Shown one piece after another: positions 7,923 through 15,500 of a DNA stretch of 16,022 nucleotides. The number at the start of each line of letters is the position of its first letter. The first letter of the stretch is position 1. The notes under the pieces were generated by a model, which was not told the DNA's origin, did no database searches, and saw only the letters and a list, made by a program, of their open reading frames with translations. A program made the position numbers and the translations under genes. The stretch comes from CAZJLN01 sp964540765 (GTDB lineage Bacteria; Chloroflexota; Anaerolineae; Anaerolineales; Anaerolineaceae): assembly GCA_964540765.1 (NCBI GenBank), contig CAZINW010000045.1, positions 1 to 16,022 on the forward strand, in the 5' to 3' direction.

Positions 7923-7943
7923 CGAATAATTAACCTTCTGCGG

Positions 7944-7949
7944 TACAAT
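7944..7949 (+). promoter_or_regulatory. -10 box placed for a leaderless ettA transcript
   Basis: TACAAT lies 6 nt before the ATG at 7956, so transcription would be expected to start at or next to the A of ATG. No Shine-Dalgarno sequence precedes the codon. This TANNNT-to-ATG spacing is the signature of leaderless mRNAs in several bacterial phyla. No clear -35 is seen. Confidence 0.5.
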
Positions 7950-7955
7950 TTCAGC

Positions 7956-9629
7956 ATGACAAACGATACCAAGATCATTTATTCGATGGTGCGGGTTGGG
8001 CGCATGCATCCACCCAATAAACAAGTATTACGCGATATTTCGCTGGGATTCTATTATGGGGCAAAAATTGGTGTGCTGGGGCTGAACGGTGCCGGGAAAT
8101 CCACACTTCTGCGCATCATGGCAGGCGTGGACCAGGAATATATCGGCGAGATTGCCATGACCAAAGGGTACAGCGTCGGACTGCTTGAGCAGGAACCCAA
8201 GCTAGACGATACAAAAACCGTGATCGAAGTCATTCGTGAGGCGGTGCAGCCCATTGTGGATTTCCTGGAGGAATACGATCAGATCAATGCCGGTTTTTCC
8301 GAGCCGGATGCTGATTTTGATGCCCTTATCAGCAAGCAGGCAAAACTGCAGGATGAGCTTGATAAACACGATGCCTGGAACCTGGATAATCACCTGGAAG
8401 TAGCCATGGAAGCATTGAGATGTCCTCCTGCGGATACACCCATTTCGGTTCTTTCAGGCGGTGAGCGCAGGCGCGTCGCCCTGACCCGCTTGCTGCTGAC
8501 GGAACATGATATCCTGCTTTTGGATGAACCAACCAATCACCTGGACGCTGAATCGGTAGCCTGGTTGGAGCACCATCTTCAACAATATAAAGGTACTGTG
8601 ATTGCGGTCACCCATGATCGCTACTTTCTGGACAATGTGGCAGGTTGGATATTGGAACTTGATCGCGGGTATGGGATACCCTGGAAGGGCAACTACTCAT
8701 CCTGGTTGGAGCAGAAACAGGAACGCCTGCGCGTTGAAGAAAAAACCGAGTCAAAACGGCAAAGGACTTTGCAGCGGGAATTGGAATGGATCCACATGTC
8801 CCCCAAAGCGCGTCAAAGTAAAGGGCAGGCACGCGTGACCGCCTATGAGCGCCTGTTGAGTGAAGAATATGAAGGTCGGCGGGAAGATCTCGAGATCTAT
8901 ATTCCCTCTGGACCCAGGCTGGGAGATATTGTCATCAACCTTGATGGGATCAGCAAGGGGTATGGGAAGCGCCTGTTGATCGATAACCTCTCTGTAACCA
9001 TTCCTCCTGGCAGCATTATTGGAGTGATCGGACCTAATGGCGTTGGAAAAACGACCCTCCTGCGTATGATCACAGGGCAGGAAAAACCGGATAAGGGAAC
9101 GGTAAAGATCGGTGCAACAGTCAAAATGGCGTATGCAGATCAATCCAGGTCTCTCGATGACGAGAAGACAGTCTATCAGGAGATCTCAGGCGGAGCTGAT
9201 ACGCTTACCCTTGGCAGCAAGCAGATCAATGCGCATGCTTATTGCTCTTCATTCAATTTTCTGGGAGCAGACCAGCAGAAACAGGTGAAGACGCTTTCTG
9301 GCGGTGAGCGAAACCGTGTGCACCTGGCCAAAACGCTGACAACGGGCGCCAATGTGATCCTGCTGGATGAGCCCACCAATGACCTGGACGTCAATACGCT
9401 GCGGGCATTGGAAGAGGCACTTGAAAATTTTGCGGGCTGTGCTGTGGTTGTCAGCCACGACCGCTGGTTTTTAGACCGCGTCGCCACCCATATCCTGGCT
9501 TTTGAAGGTAACAGCCAGGCGCATCTCTACTTAGGCAGCTGGTCTGATTACGAAGAAGCCCGCCGCAAACGCCTTGGGCTTGAGGCTGATCAGCCGCAAC
9601 GATTTAAATACAGGGACTTGAAGCGATAA
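7956..9629 (+). CDS. ettA: EttA, energy-dependent translational throttle (ABC-F ATPase)
   Basis: A 557-residue soluble ABC-F protein, almost the length of E. coli EttA (555). It has two ABC modules without membrane segments. Walker A1 is GLNGAGKST (42-50), signature LSGGE (166-170), and Walker B LLLDEPTNHLDAESVAWLE begins at 187 (E191). The second module has GPNGVGKTT (359-367), LSGGERNRVHLAK (447-459), and LLDEPTNDLD with E472. HDRYFLDNVAGWILELDRG and the inter-module linker that follows are nearly those of E. coli. The extra helical arm of EttA, which contacts the ribosomal E site and P-site tRNA, fits at about 95-140. EttA gates the first elongation step according to ATP/ADP ratio. I chose the ATG at 7956 over an in-frame upstream ATG (7884) because homology begins here and the upstream codons run through a tandem duplication. 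It is a single-gene unit, convergent with the cold-shock gene. Confidence 0.95.
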   Translation: MTNDTKIIYSMVRVGRMHPPNKQVLRDISLGFYYGAKIGVLGLNGAGKSTLLRIMAGVDQEYIGEIAMTKGYSVGLLEQEPKLDDTKTVIEVIREAVQPIVDFLEEYDQINAGFSEPDADFDALISKQAKLQDELDKHDAWNLDNHLEVAMEALRCPPADTPISVLSGGERRRVALTRLLLTEHDILLLDEPTNHLDAESVAWLEHHLQQYKGTVIAVTHDRYFLDNVAGWILELDRGYGIPWKGNYSSWLEQKQERLRVEEKTESKRQRTLQRELEWIHMSPKARQSKGQARVTAYERLLSEEYEGRREDLEIYIPSGPRLGDIVINLDGISKGYGKRLLIDNLSVTIPPGSIIGVIGPNGVGKTTLLRMITGQEKPDKGTVKIGATVKMAYADQSRSLDDEKTVYQEISGGADTLTLGSKQINAHAYCSSFNFLGADQQKQVKTLSGGERNRVHLAKTLTTGANVILLDEPTNDLDVNTLRALEEALENFAGCAVVVSHDRWFLDRVATHILAFEGNSQAHLYLGSWSDYEEARRKRLGLEADQPQRFKYRDLKR

Positions 9630-9632
9630 AAA

Positions 9633-9665
9633 AACAGGATGCAGCTCATCCATCTGCATCCTGTT
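9633..9665 (-). terminator. Terminator of the cold-shock gene, shared hairpin with ettA
   Basis: AACAGGATGCAG (9633-9644) and CTGCATCCTGTT (9654-9665) form a perfect 12-bp stem with a 9-nt loop. Read on the minus strand it ends in a run of seven T, so it is a strong intrinsic terminator for the cold-shock gene 18 bp upstream. In the plus direction only a weak T-rich stretch follows, so it may stop ettA transcripts less efficiently. Confidence 0.85.
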
Positions 9666-9682
9666 CTGCTAGTTTGCGTTAT

Positions 9683-9898
9683 TTATTCAATAAGCATGAC
9701 ATCCTGTGCCTGGGGACCCTTGGCACCTTGCACGACCAGAAACTCGACTTTTTGTCCTTCTTTCAATGTCTTGAAACCATCGATATTGATGGCGCTGAAA
9801 TGGACAAAGACGTCTTTGTCTCCGGAGTCGCGAGAGATGAACCCATAGCCCTTCTCTCCATTAAACCACTTGACTGTCCCTTGTTCTCGTTCTGACAT
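9683..9898 (-). CDS. csp: Cold-shock domain protein (CspA family)
   Basis: A 71-residue single cold-shock domain that binds single-stranded RNA and DNA and melts mRNA structure. It has GTVKWFNGEKGYGFI at about 7-21, including RNP1 (KGYGFI), and VFVHFSAI with RNP2 (VFVHF) at about 30-34, and it ends at the family's usual length. AGGAGG lies 11 nt before the ATG, a rather long spacing. AAGG, 2 nt before the ATG, is too close to serve, so the first is likely used. A strong promoter lies about 118-146 nt upstream, which gives a 5' leader of roughly 110 nt. Long structured leaders are typical of cold-inducible csp genes, though no conserved cold box was recognised. Confidence 0.95.
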   Translation of the reverse strand: MSEREQGTVKWFNGEKGYGFISRDSGDKDVFVHFSAINIDGFKTLKEGQKVEFLVVQGAKGPQAQDVMLIE

Positions 9899-10015
9899 GA
9901 CCTTATGATCCTCCTGAAAAAAATAGAAAAACGGTTGAATAATTGTGTTGCGTGAGGTCCCAGATCAGAACAAAACGAGCCCTTTCACTATAGAACTTCC
10001 GCTAACTACAAACCA

Positions 10016-10044
10016 AATATACACCCGTCAGGCATGTTCGTCAA
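10016..10044 (-). promoter_or_regulatory. Sigma-70-type promoter of the cold-shock gene
   Basis: On the minus strand, TTGACG (10039-10044) and TATATT (10016-10021) are separated by exactly 17 bp. The predicted transcription start is near 10009, about 110 nt before the csp start codon. The rest of 9899-10148 holds no gene. A GTTAACGGTTAA palindrome-like element lies near 10060-10071. Confidence 0.75.
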
Positions 10045-10148
10045 TCTGTTTATGGGCATTGTTAACGGTTAAGTGTCAAAAACTCGCTGTATTGAGACGC
10101 AGTATGAAATAAGGAGTATCAGATCACAATTTAACGCAAAGCCAGTGC

Positions 10149-11546
10149 CTATTTATCTCCCCAAAACTGGGGAAGATAAACCCGGTAAGTGGTCAGGTAA
10201 TCATCAAGGATCACTTTTGCCATGTCGATATCACGGATGAAGGGATCCAGCAAGAGACACTGCATTGCGAGCTGGCGATCGCCGTGAACAACTGCATCGA
10301 TGCAGAGCTGGCTGGCAGAGATCTCCCGGCAAAGGATTTCAGCGATGCCATCTGGCAGGGGACCCATGGGAATACCAGTGATCCCGTGCGCGTTGACCAA
10401 GCCAGGCAGTTCGATAATTGCATTTTCGGGCAAATTGGGGATATAGGATCGGTTGGGAATGTTGACCGCTTCCCATACAAGATCCTGATTTCCAAGGATG
10501 CCCTCGATGATTTCGACTGCACCCTCGCTGAGGGCTGATGCAAATTGATCCGGATTATCTTTGCGATGGACGATATCCTTGACTTGCGTCCACGTTTCTT
10601 CACGGTTGCGGGCGCGTTCCTGCCAATCGTAGAGACTCAGATCATATTTTTCCCAAGGCTTTGTGATCGGATCACTGACCCAGGGTAGATATTCACAGAG
10701 ATGCTCATCGCCAGGCACAGGAAAGAGACCGAACGCATCAAAGACTGCACGTGTGAGGGGCTCAAAATGCGGGTCCATGACCTGCCAGCGTTTGCGGAAG
10801 AGCGGATAGAGGTCTTCGCCTGTGATGCGGTGACGCAGGTCAAGCATCCAGGTGAAGTGGTTCACGCCAGCCGCCTTGATCTTGAAATGTTCGAATCCCA
10901 ACGTTCCCATCCGACTCATGGGTGCATGATTCTCTTTGGCGGAATGTGTGCTGACAAAATCATCGCCTGGGTCGAAGCCAAAATCCTGCGCCAGGGCTTT
11001 GGCTGCCATGGCATAGGCAGCTCCGAGTTGATGACACAGACCAACCACTTTAATTTCTGAATAATGATGGATCAGCGCGCAGATACGCTGCATCGGGTTG
11101 GTGAAATTGAGGAACCAAGCGTCAGGACATTTGGCTTCCATATCATAGACGATATCCAGGACGGGGAGGACATTGCGCGCGGCATGTGCAAATCCTCCAG
11201 GACCACCGTTTTCGGCATAAGGCTGGCGCAGACCATATTTGAGGGTGATTTCGTAATCCTGCTGCCAGAGCTGCTCGCGCGGAGGGACTTCAATGGCTGA
11301 GATGACAAAGTTGGCGCCGCTTAAAGCCCTGTGATGATGTGAGAAGGATGAAATGACCTTCCCGGTTCCCCATTCCTGGTTGAGCCATTCTGCCAGGCTG
11401 CTGATCAAATCCAATGCTTCCTGGTTCTGATCGACAAGAACAATTTCACTGCCCTGTAAAGGCTCGCTTTTCAAGAGGGTGACGAGTGTGCTTAAACCGA
11501 AGGAAAAACTCCCTGCGCCGATGCAGACGATCTTGCTCTTTTTCAT
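10149..11546 (-). CDS. Glycoside hydrolase family 4 (NAD+- and metal-dependent glycosidase)
   Basis: A 465-residue member of GH4, whose enzymes cleave alpha- or beta-glycosides by an NAD+-dependent oxidation and elimination mechanism with a divalent metal, usually Mn2+. The N-terminal Rossmann motif is IGAGSFSFG (9-17). NFTNPM at 147-152 is the conserved substrate/nucleotide motif, GLCHQLG carries the metal-binding Cys171 next to His172, and AGVNHFTW is at 226-233. Another histidine follows in GDEHLCEYLPW (His282). The length is typical. I chose the ATG at 11546 because AAGGAG lies about 7 nt upstream and homology starts there, although the frame is open to 11744. It lies 37 bp downstream of the NfnAB-like gene on the same strand, probably in one transcript. 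The sugar specificity (galactosidase, glucosidase, glucuronidase or a 6-phospho form) cannot be decided by eye. Confidence 0.92.
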   Translation of the reverse strand: MKKSKIVCIGAGSFSFGLSTLVTLLKSEPLQGSEIVLVDQNQEALDLISSLAEWLNQEWGTGKVISSFSHHHRALSGANFVISAIEVPPREQLWQQDYEITLKYGLRQPYAENGGPGGFAHAARNVLPVLDIVYDMEAKCPDAWFLNFTNPMQRICALIHHYSEIKVVGLCHQLGAAYAMAAKALAQDFGFDPGDDFVSTHSAKENHAPMSRMGTLGFEHFKIKAAGVNHFTWMLDLRHRITGEDLYPLFRKRWQVMDPHFEPLTRAVFDAFGLFPVPGDEHLCEYLPWVSDPITKPWEKYDLSLYDWQERARNREETWTQVKDIVHRKDNPDQFASALSEGAVEIIEGILGNQDLVWEAVNIPNRSYIPNLPENAIIELPGLVNAHGITGIPMGPLPDGIAEILCREISASQLCIDAVVHGDRQLAMQCLLLDPFIRDIDMAKVILDDYLTTYRVYLPQFWGDK

Positions 11547-11583
11547 GCTGAACTCCTTGTGTGTGTCCTTTACACAATAATAT

Positions 11584-13845
11584 TTATATTTGCTGTTTGT
11601 TTTGAAGCAGGTAAGCATTGATGGCTGTAGCTGCCCTGCGTCCGGCTCCCATTGCCAGGATGACAGTTGCACCACCCGTGACAATGTCACCGCCGGCGAA
11701 AACGCCAGGCTTGCTTGTGGAGAGGGTCTCTTCGTCCACTTCAATATGGCCCCAACGATTGAATTTCAAGTCAGGTGTTGTTTTTTGAATGATCGGGTTG
11801 GAACCGTTGCCTATTGCGATCACGGTCATATCCACTGGAAAATTGGACTCAGAGCCCGGGATGGGCTGCGGTCGCCGTCGACCTGATGAATCAGGCTCTC
11901 CCAATGACATGTGCATTAAACGAATGGTCTTGAGCCAACCGTTTTCATCTCCGAGGAATTCAACTGGCGTGCTGAGGAATTGAAATTGAATGCCTTCATG
12001 TTTGGCATGTTTGATCTCTTCCAGCCTGCCGGGCATTTCATTTTCGCTGCGGCGGTAAATGATATCCACGTGACTGGCACCCAGTCGCAGCGCCACCCTG
12101 GCTGAGTCAAGGGCAGTATTTCCGCCACCAATGACAGCCACATGTTTATCCCTTAGATCCAAAACAGGTGTGTCAACCTTGGGAAACTGCCAGGCTTTCA
12201 TCAGGTTCACACGCGTCAGGAATTCATTGGCTGAGTAAATGCCGATCAGATTCTCTCCAGGCAGGTTCATGAAATTTGGCAGCCCAGCACCCACTGAGAT
12301 GAAGACTGCATCAAACCCTTCCTGATCGAAAAGCTCATCAATGGTCAGCGTGATCCCAATGACCGTGTTGGCTTGAAAGCGCACACCGAGATCTTTCAAC
12401 GCAGAAACCTCTTCCCTGACGATATCCTTGGGCAGGCGGAATTCGGGGATGCCGTAGATAAGGACGCCGCCAAAATCATGAAAGGCTTCAAATACGGTCA
12501 CATCATGACCGGCACGGATCAAGTCGCCTGCGCAGCTGAGACCGGCAGGACCGGAGCCAATGACAGCTACTTTAAATCCTGTTTTTTGGACCGCCGGTTT
12601 TTCCTGTATGCTTGCATGAGCGCGAGCGAAATCAGTGACAAAGCGTGCCAGCGCACCAATGGCAACCGCGTCTCCTCGTTTGGTGAGGATACAAGCCCCT
12701 TCACACTGGTCGGACTGCGGGCATACACGTGCGCAGACCTTGGCAAGTACATTGTCCACCTGAATTTTGCGGGCTGAGGCCAGAAACTCCCTTTTTTCCA
12801 AAAGTTTGATGAACTCAGGTATCTTCACACCAACAGGGCAGCCTTCCACGCAGGATGGTTTACGGCAGTGAAGGCAGCGCTGCGCTTCCAGGATGGCGAT
12901 CTCTTCGGAGAATCCGAGGTTGACTTCTTCAAAGTTTTTGATCCTCACCTCAACAGATCTTTCGGGCATGACCTGACGGGGAATTTTGAGGCGATCCTGG
13001 GTGCGAGAGGATTTGAGACTGGCGATGCTTGCATCCAGAGCACATTGCTCTTCGTGCAGGTAGGCACGATTACGGTTGATGAGCGTGCTGAAATCAACCA
13101 GGTGCCCGTCAAATTCGGGTCCATCGACGCAGGTGAAGCGGTTTTCATTGCCCACCCTGACGCGGCAGCCACCGCACATGCCCGTACCGTCCACCATGAT
13201 GGTATTCAAACTGACGATGGTAGGGATAGCCAAGGGACGGGTGAGCTCAGCAACAGCGCGCATCATCTGCAGGGGCCCGATCGCAAAAACTCTGTCAAAG
13301 TGATGCCCGGCATCGATCAGGCTTTGGAGCTTTTGAGTCACGAATCCATGGAAGCCATAGCTGCCATCATCCGTGGTGAGATAACACTCATCACTGATGG
13401 CTTTTACCTCATCTTCGAGAATGATGAGGTCTTTCGTGCGGGCTCCAATGATCGTAGTGACATGGTTCCCGATGGATTTCAGGGCTTTTGCCACGGGATA
13501 GCTGACAGCAGTACCAACACCACCGCCAACCACGACCACATTACCATATCTCTTAATTTCTGAAGAATTACCCAGCGGTCCAACCACGTCCAGGATGTGA
13601 TCACCGGCTTTCATTTCAGCCAGCAGATGGGTTGATTTGCCAACCTCCTGAACGATCAGAATGATCGTACCTTCTTTGTAGTGAGAATCCACGATGGTCA
13701 GGGGAATGCGTTCTCCCTGGTCGTTAAGACGGATGATGACGAACTGACCCGGCTTTGCTTTGCGGGCAATATCGGGTACAAAAAGCTGATATTTTTTGAT
13801 CTTGTCAGCGATGGATTCAATTGAAATGATGGTATTGGTCTGCAT
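11584..13845 (-). CDS. Fused NfnA-NfnB-like NAD(P)H:ferredoxin oxidoreductase / GltD-type flavoprotein
   Basis: A 753-residue fusion. Residues 1-265 are a ferredoxin-NADP reductase/PyrK-like half: FAD site around RIPLTIVDSH (46-55), nucleotide site VVVGGGVGTAVSY (104-116), and a [2Fe-2S] site DGTGMCGGC with Asp219, Cys224, Cys227 and Cys239. Residues 300-753 resemble glutamate synthase small chain/NfnB: [4Fe-4S] cysteines 324, 327, 332, 336 and 371, 375, 381, 385, an FAD motif VIGSGPAGL (428-436), a second dinucleotide motif VIGGGNTALDSARVAL, and a C-terminal FAGGDIVTGGATVILAMGAG. In separate-subunit NfnAB this couples NADH, NADPH and ferredoxin by flavin bifurcation. The fusion is often annotated DHOD B/glutamate synthase. 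No GltB or DHODH gene is adjacent, which favours an Nfn or sulfide-dehydrogenase role. The ribosome binding site is weak (AAGGA, 13-nt spacing). Confidence 0.9.
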   Translation of the reverse strand: MQTNTIISIESIADKIKKYQLFVPDIARKAKPGQFVIIRLNDQGERIPLTIVDSHYKEGTIILIVQEVGKSTHLLAEMKAGDHILDVVGPLGNSSEIKRYGNVVVVGGGVGTAVSYPVAKALKSIGNHVTTIIGARTKDLIILEDEVKAISDECYLTTDDGSYGFHGFVTQKLQSLIDAGHHFDRVFAIGPLQMMRAVAELTRPLAIPTIVSLNTIMVDGTGMCGGCRVRVGNENRFTCVDGPEFDGHLVDFSTLINRNRAYLHEEQCALDASIASLKSSRTQDRLKIPRQVMPERSVEVRIKNFEEVNLGFSEEIAILEAQRCLHCRKPSCVEGCPVGVKIPEFIKLLEKREFLASARKIQVDNVLAKVCARVCPQSDQCEGACILTKRGDAVAIGALARFVTDFARAHASIQEKPAVQKTGFKVAVIGSGPAGLSCAGDLIRAGHDVTVFEAFHDFGGVLIYGIPEFRLPKDIVREEVSALKDLGVRFQANTVIGITLTIDELFDQEGFDAVFISVGAGLPNFMNLPGENLIGIYSANEFLTRVNLMKAWQFPKVDTPVLDLRDKHVAVIGGGNTALDSARVALRLGASHVDIIYRRSENEMPGRLEEIKHAKHEGIQFQFLSTPVEFLGDENGWLKTIRLMHMSLGEPDSSGRRRPQPIPGSESNFPVDMTVIAIGNGSNPIIQKTTPDLKFNRWGHIEVDEETLSTSKPGVFAGGDIVTGGATVILAMGAGRRAATAINAYLLQNKQQI

Positions 13846-13883
13846 GCAAGGGCACTATCCTTATCGAAGTTATGAACGTCTTC

Positions 13884-13889
13884 ATTATA
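13884..13889 (-). promoter_or_regulatory. Candidate -10 box for the NfnAB-GH4 unit
   Basis: TATAAT on the minus strand lies 38 nt upstream of the 13845 start codon. It is a perfect -10 hexamer, but no good -35 is found at 16-19 bp. A short hairpin with a T-rich tail (TCCC / GGGA, about 13911-13937, minus strand) could terminate the upstream TPR gene just before it. Confidence 0.4.
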
Positions 13890-13976
13890 ATTGAGAAGCA
13901 AAGGATGACTGTAGGAAAAAGAAAATCCCAATCAACGGGAACAGATTGAGAATCCAGGTGGGAGGTAATCCCTGCG

Positions 13977-14894
13977 TTATTTGATTCTGAAACACCAGTA
14001 CAAGGCTTCGCCTTTCTCGGCGTTCAAGGTATGGATGAGACAGTACATACCTGGAGCCAGAGCTTTATTAGGATTTACCAGATAAAGCGTGTCATCCAAT
14101 TTTTTTGTTTGAAAGGAGATAGTGGAACCATCCTCATACTTAATGAGAAGGGTTTCAATGTCAACCAGGGGAGTATCGACGACAATGGAGGGCAGACTCT
14201 CAGTTGTTGATGGGATGCCTTCTTCAAATTCAGGCTCACCCAGGTTGGTTTTCATTTCCTGGTAGGCACCATCAATGAACAGGTAAATCCCTTCCTGTGG
14301 GGGAAGTGCCTGAATGGCTGGGGTGGGTGTGTTAAGAAAAGGCAGATCTATTTTTAGGAAGGTGGAACCGACAAGAACCCCAATGATCACGAAGACCATA
14401 AAAATGATGATGTAGAGCACAATATCGAGCCAGGCTGTGTTCTTTTCGTTTTTTGATGGTTGCGTTTGAGGGGTGATGGATGACGGTTTATCCTTGGGCG
14501 GCTGTTTGACCTTTGATTCAGTCTCTGGCATGCGGGCAGGTTCACCCTCAGGTTGAAGAGAGGGCATGGGTGCTTTTGTGTCTGGCGGGCTGGTGCGAAA
14601 GAGACCGATCGGTTTGGTGTAATCTGAGAGCTTTTCCCCCGGTTTTGGTGGGACTACTTTCTTGCGTTCAATATACGCCAGCCCACGCTGTGCAGGGCGG
14701 TTATCAGGATCAATCTCAAGTGCTTTCTTCAAGAAGATGGTTTGTTTGTCTTCGTCTTCAATAATTGCGGAAAGCCAGACCCAAACGTTTGCATTTTCAG
14801 GTTCTTCAATGATAGCATCTTTAAGATGTGCCAGAGCGTCATCCATTGATCCTGTTTTGGCGGCTTCAATACCTTTTTGAAGCGAAGTCATCAT
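13977..14894 (-). CDS. TPR protein with one membrane helix and an exported C-terminal domain
   Basis: I do not recognise a specific family. From the ATG at 14894 the product has 305 residues. Residues 5-75 are tetratricopeptide-like helices (IEAAKTGSMDDALAHLKDAI and ALEIDPDNRPAQRGLAYIE). Residues 80-150 are rich in Pro, Lys, Glu and Ser and probably disordered. Residues 155-178 form one strong hydrophobic helix, and about 120 residues follow that should lie outside the membrane if the TPR side is cytoplasmic. That tail is beta-rich and ends in EALYWCFRIK. It has two cysteines (MYCLIH and WCFRIK) that could pair. The start at 14894 is favoured by GGAG at 6 nt. An in-frame TTG at 14912 and an ATG at 14891 are alternatives. 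TPR-plus-anchor architecture suggests a scaffold or stress sensor, but that is a guess. Confidence 0.8.
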   Translation of the reverse strand: MMTSLQKGIEAAKTGSMDDALAHLKDAIIEEPENANVWVWLSAIIEDEDKQTIFLKKALEIDPDNRPAQRGLAYIERKKVVPPKPGEKLSDYTKPIGLFRTSPPDTKAPMPSLQPEGEPARMPETESKVKQPPKDKPSSITPQTQPSKNEKNTAWLDIVLYIIIFMVFVIIGVLVGSTFLKIDLPFLNTPTPAIQALPPQEGIYLFIDGAYQEMKTNLGEPEFEEGIPSTTESLPSIVVDTPLVDIETLLIKYEDGSTISFQTKKLDDTLYLVNPNKALAPGMYCLIHTLNAEKGEALYWCFRIK

Positions 14895-14936
14895 ATGTTG
14901 CTCCAAAAGCAATTTTTCTTAATATCAAAATTATGA

Positions 14937-14963
14937 ATTCTACCTGATAAAATTTTACCACAA
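14937..14963 (-). promoter_or_regulatory. Weak candidate promoter of the TPR gene
   Basis: On the minus strand, TAGAAT (14937-14942) follows TTGTGG (14958-14963) at a short 15-bp spacing. The palindrome TAAAATTTTA lies in the spacer and could be an operator or simply AT-rich sequence. The distance to the start codon is about 42 nt. Confidence 0.3.
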
Positions 14964-14979
14964 CCCATATGATCCTGTG

Positions 14980-15003
14980 AGAATTTCGACAAGAATTTCG
15001 ACA
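14980..15003. repeat. Two-copy 12-bp tandem duplication
   Basis: AGAATTTCGACA is repeated exactly, head to tail. On the minus strand it would read VEILVEIL in the putative decayed frame. Confidence 0.85.
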
Positions 15004-15014
15004 GATTTTTGACT

Positions 15015-15042
15015 ATACGTAATCGCAATACGTAATCGCAAT
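15015..15042. repeat. Two-copy 13-bp tandem duplication
   Basis: ATACGTAATCGCA is repeated head to tail with the period continuing for 28 nt and no mismatch. It is only 12 bp from the previous duplication, with an unrelated unit. Confidence 0.85.
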
Positions 15043-15383
15043 TGATGCGAGAATTCATTCTGGCATATAATCAAAAGCGGGTATTTTCCCGCAGCTTGCT
15101 GCGAGGAGGATTCAGTTAAGTTCGGCTGACTTGCCTGAGACTGTGGGTTTTCAAAATGCCAGATCTTTTGCGAGACTTCCAGCACTGGTTCCAGCAGGCT
15201 AACGTCCTCAACGCTGGGTATTGAGCGTCTGCGAGCCCGGATGACGACCAGTGCATTCCGACCGAGACGCTGCAGTTGGGTCTGACAGGCATTCAGCAGG
15301 CTCCGACGTGTAAGTCTTTAAGAGCAAATTCGTTCTGTAAGGAATGGGCTTTGAAATACAGGCTGTCAACGACAAATTCGTCC

Positions 15384-15412
15384 TTGACCAGTATTAGGGG
15401 GTCTGGTAGAAT
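15384..15412 (+). promoter_or_regulatory. Promoter of tRNA-Glu
   Basis: TTGACC (15384-15389) and TAGAAT (15407-15412) are 17 bp apart, with TGG immediately before the -10 box. The predicted start is near 15419, about 7 nt before the mature tRNA 5' end. It is a near-consensus housekeeping promoter. Confidence 0.8.
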
Positions 15413-15425
15413 TCTGTTCGCTATC

Positions 15426-15498
15426 GCCCTCATCGTCTAGGGGACCAGGACGCAGCCCTTTCAAGGCTAAAACCGGGGTTCGAATCCCCGTGAGGGCA
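15426..15498 (+). tRNA. tRNA-Glu (UUC)
   Basis: A full cloverleaf. The acceptor GCCCTCA (15426-15432) pairs with TGAGGGC (15491-15497) and the discriminator A is at 15498. The D arm contains TCGTCTAGGGGACCAGGAC. The anticodon loop is CTTTCAA with anticodon TTC (15459-15461). The T arm is CGGGG / TTCGAAT / CCCCG (15474-15490). CCA is not encoded, so the tRNA needs CCA addition after transcription, as for the tRNA at the left edge. Its own promoter and terminator flank it closely, and its 3' end is copied in the array downstream. Confidence 0.95.
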
Positions 15499-15500
15499 CT

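Larger units (their letters stand above)
7176..7943. other. AT-rich intergenic stretch without a convincing gene
   Basis: Open frames of 60-90 codons exist on both strands (for example plus 7385-7645), but none has a ribosome binding site or recognisable motif. A minus-strand frame across about 7640-7300 is broken by TGA, TGA and TAA and could be a decayed gene, which I cannot identify. A perfect hairpin CGCTAT / ATAGCG lies at about 7752-7769. Three short tandem duplications fall here and are listed separately. Confidence 0.5.
14955..15415 (-). pseudogene. Possible decayed, frame-disrupted gene upstream of the TPR gene
   Basis: Two overlapping minus-strand frames read like protein. From about 15415 one frame gives LVKDEFVVDSLYFKAHSLQN and ends at a TGA near 15292. 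Another, from about 15317 to the TAA at 14955, gives RSLLNACQTQLQRLGRNALV and later LLEPVLEVSQKIWHFENPQ. A single frameshift near 15305 would join them. The 3' part carries a 12-bp and a 13-bp tandem duplication, and the latter is itself frame-shifting. No start codon with a ribosome binding site or known motif was found. The same interval holds a plus-strand TATAAT (15066-15071) with TTGATG 18 bp before it, so an unrecognised RNA is an alternative. Confidence 0.3.

Noticed and set aside
15078..15370. SRP RNA, RNase P RNA, tmRNA or 6S RNA
   Set aside because: None of the conserved SRP, RNase P or tmRNA core sequences is present, and the rod-like pairing is too patchy to call 6S RNA.
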